Assembly (NCBI GenBank): GCA_913031035.1
Contig: CAJWGN010000006.1
Coordinates: 1 to 58,074, forward strand
DNA: 58,074 nucleotides
DNA from: an uncultured Gammaproteobacteria bacterium
Lineage (GTDB): Bacteria; Pseudomonadota; Gammaproteobacteria; Pseudomonadales; Pseudohongiellaceae
Direction of reading: 5' to 3'
Made by a program: the position numbers and the translations under genes. Under the pieces are notes generated by a model. The model was not told the origin of the DNA. It did no database searches and was given only the letters and a program-made list of their open reading frames with translations. Of this stretch, positions 52,887 through 58,074 are shown piece by piece; the stretch's first letter is position 1, and every line of letters begins with the position of its first letter.

Positions 52887-53134
52887 TCACAAATCCCAGC
52901 CTCTGATGTCTGTCTTGAAGTCGCTATAGCTGAGCAGTACCTGAAGAATAAGCCAGCTACGCTCGCTCTAACCCTGCAGGCACTTAACCCTCAACAAAAA
53001 CACGATCCCATGTTAGATTACTGATTCATTGACTTACGTGATTGTTGATTTATAACTGGGCTCTGCACTGCTAAGCCCATTATTATATTCCACTCTTTAT
53101 TTCGCTGAACGCCACTTTACTGGAAGCTACTTTG

Positions 53135-54829
53135 ATGACTCACCGATATTTTGCCTGTTTATTTTTTAGTACTTTTTTTTCCGGCTGCGCTGTAGACGGC
53201 AGAGAAAGTGACGGCGGAGATAGCCGTTCGAATTCTGAAATTGATATTCAGCAACTTTCCACTATAGTAAAAACCTTAGCTTCTGATGAGTTCGAAGGTC
53301 GTGCGCCAGGTGGAGTCGGTGAAGAAAAAACAGTTGCCTATTTAATCGAGCGTTTTCAGGGGTTGGGGCTTCAGCCCGGCGGCGATAATGGTAAATGGAC
53401 TCAAGCGGTTCCCCTTATCCATACCCAAGTTCAAGGCTCGGCGAATGTTCAAATGAAGACAGCCGAGGGAGTTCAGGTTTTAGAGCAAGCTCGTGACATC
53501 GAATTCAGTACTACCCGGCCGGTTGAGAATATTGATATTCAAAGTGCCGATGTTGTTTTTGTTGGCTTTGGGGCTGACGCACCGGAAAGGGATTGGGACG
53601 ATTTTGGCGATGTGGACCTTAACGGAAAAGTCGCACTTTTTTTAGTTAATGATCCAGATTTTGCGGCGGCCAGTGATGAGCCAGTAGCCGGAAGATTCGG
53701 CAACAGGCGAATGACTTATTATGGTCGCTGGGCCTACAAATTTGATGAGGCGGCGCGCCGTGGTGCAATTGCAGCCTTGGTAATCCACGAAACCGAGGCC
53801 GCGGGATATGGCTGGAGCGTAGCATCATCATCCCCCGGAGAAAACTACTCAATAGTTAGCAAGTCAGGAGATATGGAGCCGGTAATGCTGCGAGGTTGGT
53901 TGCACGGTGATGCGGCGGCCAGTTTGTTTGAAGCAGCAGGACTTGACCTTCAGCAGCAAAGAGAGCTTGCAAGACGTCCAGAGTTCAACGCATTTACGCT
54001 GAAAAACATAAGCTTTAGCGCTAACTTAAAAATAAATGTAGAACGCATAATGAGCCAGAACGTCTTAGCGGTACTGCCCGGGCGAAGCCATCCAGATGAA
54101 ACCATTATGGTTTCAGCCCACTGGGATGCTTATGGTTTGGGCGAGCCCGATGAGCAGGGTCGAACAGTTCGCCCCGGCGCCAATGATGACGCTCTAGGCA
54201 TGGCCGGGGTATTGGAATTAGCGAGAGTGCTCAGTAACGGTCCAGCCATGAGCCGAAGCGTTGTGTTTGCCGCATGGACAGCAGAAGAAAGCGGTCTGCT
54301 GGGATCGGAAGCTTATGCGAGCAATCCTATACACCCGCTGGAAAAAACAGTTGCCAACCTAACACTCGATATTCTGCAGACAGCTGGTCTCGCACGCGAT
54401 GTTATTTTAGTTGGCGAAGGGCAAAGCGACTTAGAGAGAGATTTGGGCCGAGCCGCGGCGCAGCAGGGTAGGGTGGTGACACCCGAGAGCCTTCCAGAAA
54501 ACGGCTTGTTTTTCCGCGCTGATCACTTCTCAGTGGCAAAGCGTGGAGTGCCGGTATTGCTGATTATGGGAATAGCGGGCGGTGCCGACCTCATCGATGG
54601 AGGGCGAGCTGCTGGGGACCAATGGATAGCAGACTATACCGGCAACTGTTATCACCAGACCTGTGACGAGTGGAGCGGTGACTGGGATTTGCGCGGCGCA
54701 GCGCAGGACATCAGTCTTTTCAAAACCATAATACAAGACCTTGGAAACTCTAGAAGGTGGCCGCAGTGGTATGAAGGCTCAGAGTTTAAAGCAATTCGAG
54801 ATGTTAGCCGCTCGGTACGGACCGACTAG
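53135..54829 (+). CDS. Lipoprotein M28-family peptidase
   Basis: 564 residues from the ATG at 53135. A lipobox FFSGC (Cys about residue 18) predicts an outer-membrane lipoprotein. A PA-type inserted domain lies in the middle (DFGDVDLNGKVALFLVND, FDEAARRGAIAALVIHE). The M28 zinc-peptidase core follows: VSAHWDAYGLG (zinc His and catalytic Asp), GANDDALGMAGVLELARVL (bridging Asp), AAWTAEESGLLGSEAY (Glu-Glu), a later LTLDILQTA, and DHFSVAKRGVPVLLI. Family members release N-terminal amino acids or process small peptides, here on the cell surface or in the periplasm. It stands alone. Confidence 0.9.
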   Translation: MTHRYFACLFFSTFFSGCAVDGRESDGGDSRSNSEIDIQQLSTIVKTLASDEFEGRAPGGVGEEKTVAYLIERFQGLGLQPGGDNGKWTQAVPLIHTQVQGSANVQMKTAEGVQVLEQARDIEFSTTRPVENIDIQSADVVFVGFGADAPERDWDDFGDVDLNGKVALFLVNDPDFAAASDEPVAGRFGNRRMTYYGRWAYKFDEAARRGAIAALVIHETEAAGYGWSVASSSPGENYSIVSKSGDMEPVMLRGWLHGDAAASLFEAAGLDLQQQRELARRPEFNAFTLKNISFSANLKINVERIMSQNVLAVLPGRSHPDETIMVSAHWDAYGLGEPDEQGRTVRPGANDDALGMAGVLELARVLSNGPAMSRSVVFAAWTAEESGLLGSEAYASNPIHPLEKTVANLTLDILQTAGLARDVILVGEGQSDLERDLGRAAAQQGRVVTPESLPENGLFFRADHFSVAKRGVPVLLIMGIAGGADLIDGGRAAGDQWIADYTGNCYHQTCDEWSGDWDLRGAAQDISLFKTIIQDLGNSRRWPQWYEGSEFKAIRDVSRSVRTD

Positions 54830-55184
54830 TCACTACTTAAGTTAATATGAGTCAGAATAACAAGTAGTTTGCTTGGGCTGCAGGCCAAAGAACGGTTTCG
54901 CAGTCCCAATAGCTCATCTACTTACAGGGTCCTAGTTGTAGGTGGTCAATAATTCTGTCAGCAATCTATTGGAATAATGAGTCGTCATATTGGTCACGTA
55001 ATTAACGTGTTGTATTTACGATGTTTAGTTACAGCAATAATCTCTTCCAAGTTATGGCAGTCAATCTCTGAGTTAGTGCTTGCAGCCCATTACCTTTGTT
55101 ACTGATTTTCCATGCAAGAGCCAGAGGTAAGGCTATCTAGATGTGAACTGCGTGAAGGCATCGAATCAGTGAAATGTATCCCGC
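54830..55184. other. Gene-free gap
   Basis: Between convergent genes. A short palindrome CACGT-AATTA-ACGTG lies at about 54996-55010. No clear terminator was seen. Confidence 0.4.
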
Positions 55185-56813
55185 CTATTTTCTTGTCATT
55201 GCAGAAGAAATAACATTAACTGCCTCGGCATTTTTCAGATACTGGGGCTCGGCGCGCAACATTGTTCGTCTCTCAAAGGCGTAGCCATAAGACAAAATTC
55301 TTGCATCTTGATTGCTCGCACCGATAAAGGATAGGCCTACCGGTATTTTATGTATGACGCCCATGGGCACCGTAAGATGGGGGTAACCGGCAATGGCCGC
55401 CATGCCTCCTGCCCCAGGAAAGGGGGGCCAGACATCTCCATTGATAGGGTCGATTTGGGGGGATACAGGTCCGGAGGGGGCAACAAGAACGTCGACGCGA
55501 TAGTCACGCAATAAGGCATCAATTCCATTTTCTCGGCTTGCCGATTGAATTGCATTTCTCGCTAAAATATAAGCTGGGTCATCAAGTCCAGCAAGGCTGT
55601 TTGATTCTTCAAAAATATCCTGATCAAACAAAACCAGTTCGACATCGGCGTGTTCGATGTTGAATTTGATAAGCTCGGTCAGCGATCGGGTTGCTACCGT
55701 CTGAGGTGTCGATGCAAGATACTCATTCAGTCCCGCCTTGAACTCATACTTCATTACAGAGGAGCTAAATCTGCCGAAATCTTCCACCTGAGGTGGTCGG
55801 TTTCGTATTTCGACTAGTATTGCGCCTGCCGCTTCTAGTTCCAGCAGCGCAGAATCGAAAAGTTCGACAATGTCTCTATTATTGCCTACCGAGTAGCGCA
55901 AGACGCCAACTCTTACGCCTGTCAGTGCGCCTTCCTCAAGCCCCGCAACATAGTCGGTTTTCATGGGTCCACTTGCCATCGCATTTAACATCATGGCAGC
56001 ACCCCGTACTGATTTGGTCATCGGTCCTGCTGTATCCTGGGATACTGATATAGGCACAATATATTGTTGGGGAACAAGTCCCACTGTTGGTTTAAACCCT
56101 ACAACACCATTGACGTTAGAAGGACAAATTACGGAGCCATTGGTTTCTGTTCCTACGGTACCGGCAGCAAGGGACGCCGCTGCAGCTGCCCCTGAGCCTG
56201 AGCTGGAGCCACAGGGATTGCGACTTAACATATGTGGATTGCGTACCTGTCCGCCCAATGCGGTCCATCCGCTGATGGAGTGATTAGAGCGAAAATTAGC
56301 CCATTGACTGAGATTGGTTTTGCCAAGAATCAGCGCTCCTGCTTCTCGGAGTCCAGCGACCAGGGGTGAATCACGATCGGCAAAATTTTCTTTTAGTGCT
56401 AGCGCCCCTGCTGTGGTGGCCATTTGGTCGCGGGTTTCGATATTGTCTTTTAACAGGATCGGCACACCGTGCAGCGGACCGAGAGGGTCTCCAGCCGCGC
56501 GTTTTTGATCCAGTGCTCTTGCCTGCTGGAGTATGTCGGGATTAAGGGTAAGAACACTTTGCAAATCTGGACCCGACCGGTCGATTCGTGCGATTCGCAG
56601 CAGGTAGAGTTCTACTAGTTCCTCAGCACTTATCTCGCCGCTGCTCAAAGCTTTCGCTATTTCGGGTAAGGTGCCGGCGAGTAGACCTTGTGCGGAATAA
56701 TCCATCGTAGTGACTGGCGATGAATTTGGCTGACTATTAATGGGAGACGACGCAGGAGGACTGCATTGACTGAGTGCGCTTGTAAGGAATGTGATAAGCA
56801 GGAGACGTATCAT
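55185..56813 (-). CDS. Lipoprotein amidase (amidase signature family)
   Basis: 542 residues. A lipobox LSQC (Cys17) predicts membrane anchoring. The amidase-signature core is clear: Lys122 in ILLKDNIET, the GSSSGSGAAAAA stretch at 202-213 (cis-serine), and Ser227 in GTETNGSVICPS, giving the Ser-cisSer-Lys triad. VGFKPTVGLVPQQYIVPISVSQDTAGPMTKSV is also conserved. Amidases of this group hydrolyse amides such as peptides' C-terminal amides or nitrile-derived amides; the substrate is not predictable. Extra N-terminal residues 18-38 form a Ser/Pro/Asn-rich linker. Confidence 0.92.
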   Translation of the reverse strand: MIRLLLITFLTSALSQCSPPASSPINSQPNSSPVTTMDYSAQGLLAGTLPEIAKALSSGEISAEELVELYLLRIARIDRSGPDLQSVLTLNPDILQQARALDQKRAAGDPLGPLHGVPILLKDNIETRDQMATTAGALALKENFADRDSPLVAGLREAGALILGKTNLSQWANFRSNHSISGWTALGGQVRNPHMLSRNPCGSSSGSGAAAAASLAAGTVGTETNGSVICPSNVNGVVGFKPTVGLVPQQYIVPISVSQDTAGPMTKSVRGAAMMLNAMASGPMKTDYVAGLEEGALTGVRVGVLRYSVGNNRDIVELFDSALLELEAAGAILVEIRNRPPQVEDFGRFSSSVMKYEFKAGLNEYLASTPQTVATRSLTELIKFNIEHADVELVLFDQDIFEESNSLAGLDDPAYILARNAIQSASRENGIDALLRDYRVDVLVAPSGPVSPQIDPINGDVWPPFPGAGGMAAIAGYPHLTVPMGVIHKIPVGLSFIGASNQDARILSYGYAFERRTMLRAEPQYLKNAEAVNVISSAMTRK

Positions 56814-57334
56814 TGAACCACCGAGCTATGTAGTGACTGGGTTTTTTTATAAAGGCAGCGTATGCCTGCTGGAGTGACCTGTAAAGCTAATTCGCGAGGG
56901 GGAAACGCTCCAAAAGAAGGCCAGCGGAGCACTAATAGTTTAATGGCTAAATGTCTCTTCAGCTCTAAGCTTAATCCCCTTAACCCTGTAAAGCGGCTCG
57001 TCTGCCTGCATGAAGACCTGTGATATGGAAATAACCACCGAGAACATGTAATTGACTGATCCTTGGCATTCCTTGAAAGAAGTTTAGGAACTTACTCCAA
57101 GAAAATCTTACGCCACTAGTACCCTCTGCGTACGTCAATTTATCGGGTTTGGTATTACTGCCGTCACGATGGTGGCTGGAAGTATCAATTTTTGAATATG
57201 TGGCACTTAATTTCGGGTTTTATAATTCGAAGAATAAAGCGAGCTATTTTTGTAGTTTAGGTGGGCTGTATGGCTCTTCTTGACCTTTAATTGGCCTGCA
57301 TTTTTACGCTTGAACCTCTATCTTGTTAAGCTTT
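56814..57334. other. Gene-free gap
   Basis: About 520 bases upstream of the lipoprotein amidase (its promoter must lie here) and of the frameshifted membrane gene. No repeat or known motif was seen. Confidence 0.35.
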
Positions 57335-57956
57335 ATGCTCAAGTGGAAAATTCGCGGAAATGCAATAAACTTTATGATTAGTCTTCTTTATAGAATGACC
57401 CGAGATCACCCGTCTCTTCTGCTCACTCTTGCATACTTGCTGGTGTCTGCAATCGGTGTCATCTATAGCTACTTCTTCTATCGAGAATTTGGAATCAATA
57501 TTGTAAAATTTGTAGATCTTTCCGAATTCTTACTTGCTTCTATTCAAGAGCCAATATCGATAGCAACTTTTTTTGGGATAAGTTTTTCACTCTAGCAGCA
57601 TATCTGCTTGATTTTGAGCTAGGAAAAAATTTCCGTGATACGGAAGGTGAATGATTAATAAGGCCGCAGCAAAATATACGGATCTGATTCTACCGATTCT
57701 GTATTTCGTTTTTGTGCTGGTTAGCGATTATGCTATTGGCAACGCCAATGCTATAAAAGCTGGCGATATAAACGAATACACCGTGAGATTTTCTGAACTA
57801 CCCTCTCAAAACTCTGAGTCATCTCTGGCATTAATAGGCAGTACCAGTCGATTCTCCTATTTCTATAACCTGGCGAATAAACAGGCCTTGGTTGTACCAC
57901 AGGAGAATATCGCTTTAATGAGAAAACAGTTTGGATCAGTTGAAATCGAGCCCTGA
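57335..57956 (+). pseudogene. Frameshifted membrane protein of unknown function
   Basis: Three pieces in three frames appear to be one protein. The first, from an ATG at 57335 (a TTG lies four codons earlier), has a membrane segment (LLLTLAYLLVSAIGVIYSYFFY) and FGINIVKFVDLSEFLLASIQEP, and runs into a stop at 57595. In the next frame, at a run of seven Ts, the sequence continues WDKFFTLAAYLLDFELGKNF to a stop near 57653. The third, from about 57651, starts MINKAAAKYTDLILPILYFVFV with a second membrane segment and ends …GSVEIEP. Either the gene is decayed or sequence errors at T-runs split it. Family not recognised. Confidence 0.6.
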
Positions 57957-58074
57957 CTTAATAGCCATAGCTTAAATAGCACCTAGTGCTTAAAAATAAT
58001 TGTCAACACCAAAACCGAGTCCGAAACTGCCTTAAGTGAATGCGGTTGGTTTGGCTTGAGGTACAGCATTTGGC

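Noticed and set aside
1..58074. tRNA or rRNA genes
   Set aside because: No T-loop (GGTTCGAATCC-like) in a cloverleaf context or conserved rRNA segment was seen by eye; a covariance search was not possible.

Overview
The window looks like a stretch of chromosome from a free-living, aerobic, heterotrophic gammaproteobacterium, probably marine. The reasons are the gammaproteobacterial set prpB-prpC-acnD-prpF behind a GntR regulator, a type II (APH-fold) homoserine kinase, RlmA, a DUF2058/YaiL protein, PurU, and many Sec/Tat-exported enzymes together with a TonB-dependent receptor. I saw no tRNA or rRNA gene, CRISPR array, phage gene or intact insertion sequence. Most identifications rest on reading translated sequence against remembered families; no search was run.

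Layout. 1-7.1 kb: the start of a leftward gene with a TDTDI repeat, then purU, a secreted pair (a 'GVW' family protein plus DUF6152), a META-domain protein, an SGNH-like secreted protein, rlmA with an FNR-type palindrome on its start codon, a DUF2058 gene and an EamA-type exporter. 7.1-10 kb: a decayed 5' fragment of zwf, a HupE/UreJ-like membrane protein coupled to a small membrane-anchored protein, and a secreted DUF1579-like protein. 10-21 kb: a TonB-dependent receptor, an exported M20 peptidase, a Tat-exported FMN alpha-hydroxyacid oxidase carrying a CXXCH motif, a second 'GVW' protein, an exported fumarylacetoacetate-hydrolase-fold protein and a PD40 beta-propeller. 21-24.3 kb: a leftward five-gene operon for a tryptophan-tryptophylquinone (TTQ) amine dehydrogenase (B-E-D-A-cytochrome c), in the order known for aromatic amine dehydrogenase. 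24.8-30 kb: a metzincin-like exported metalloprotease and a PQQ dehydrogenase. 30-39.5 kb: an SDR, a saccharopine-dehydrogenase-like reductase, then the methylcitrate (propionate) operon with two operator palindromes. 39.6-46.7 kb: thrB, small and hypothetical genes, a truncated amine oxidase, an exported methyltransferase, a serine hydrolase and a decayed second one. 46.9-58 kb: a third 'GVW' protein, a crotonase-fold protein without the usual glutamates, a Tat-exported molybdenum hydroxylase (two subunits) with a divergent TetR regulator, a lipoprotein M28 peptidase, a lipoprotein amidase, and a frameshifted membrane protein at the right end.

How the genes fit together. The region is rich in periplasmic oxidative and hydrolytic enzymes: amines through TTQ, alcohols or sugars through PQQ, hydroxy acids through FMN, aldehydes or N-heterocycles through molybdopterin, plus peptidases and an amidase. 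Propionyl-CoA made during catabolism would be handled by the methylcitrate cycle. At least four decayed genes (zwf, an amine oxidase, a serine hydrolase, a membrane protein) suggest ongoing gene loss. The items I find most unusual are the CXXCH-bearing flavoenzyme, the aau-like operon without TTQ maturation genes nearby, the three-member family of exported proteins of unknown function, and the exported proteins with normally cytosolic folds (FAH, SAM methyltransferase).
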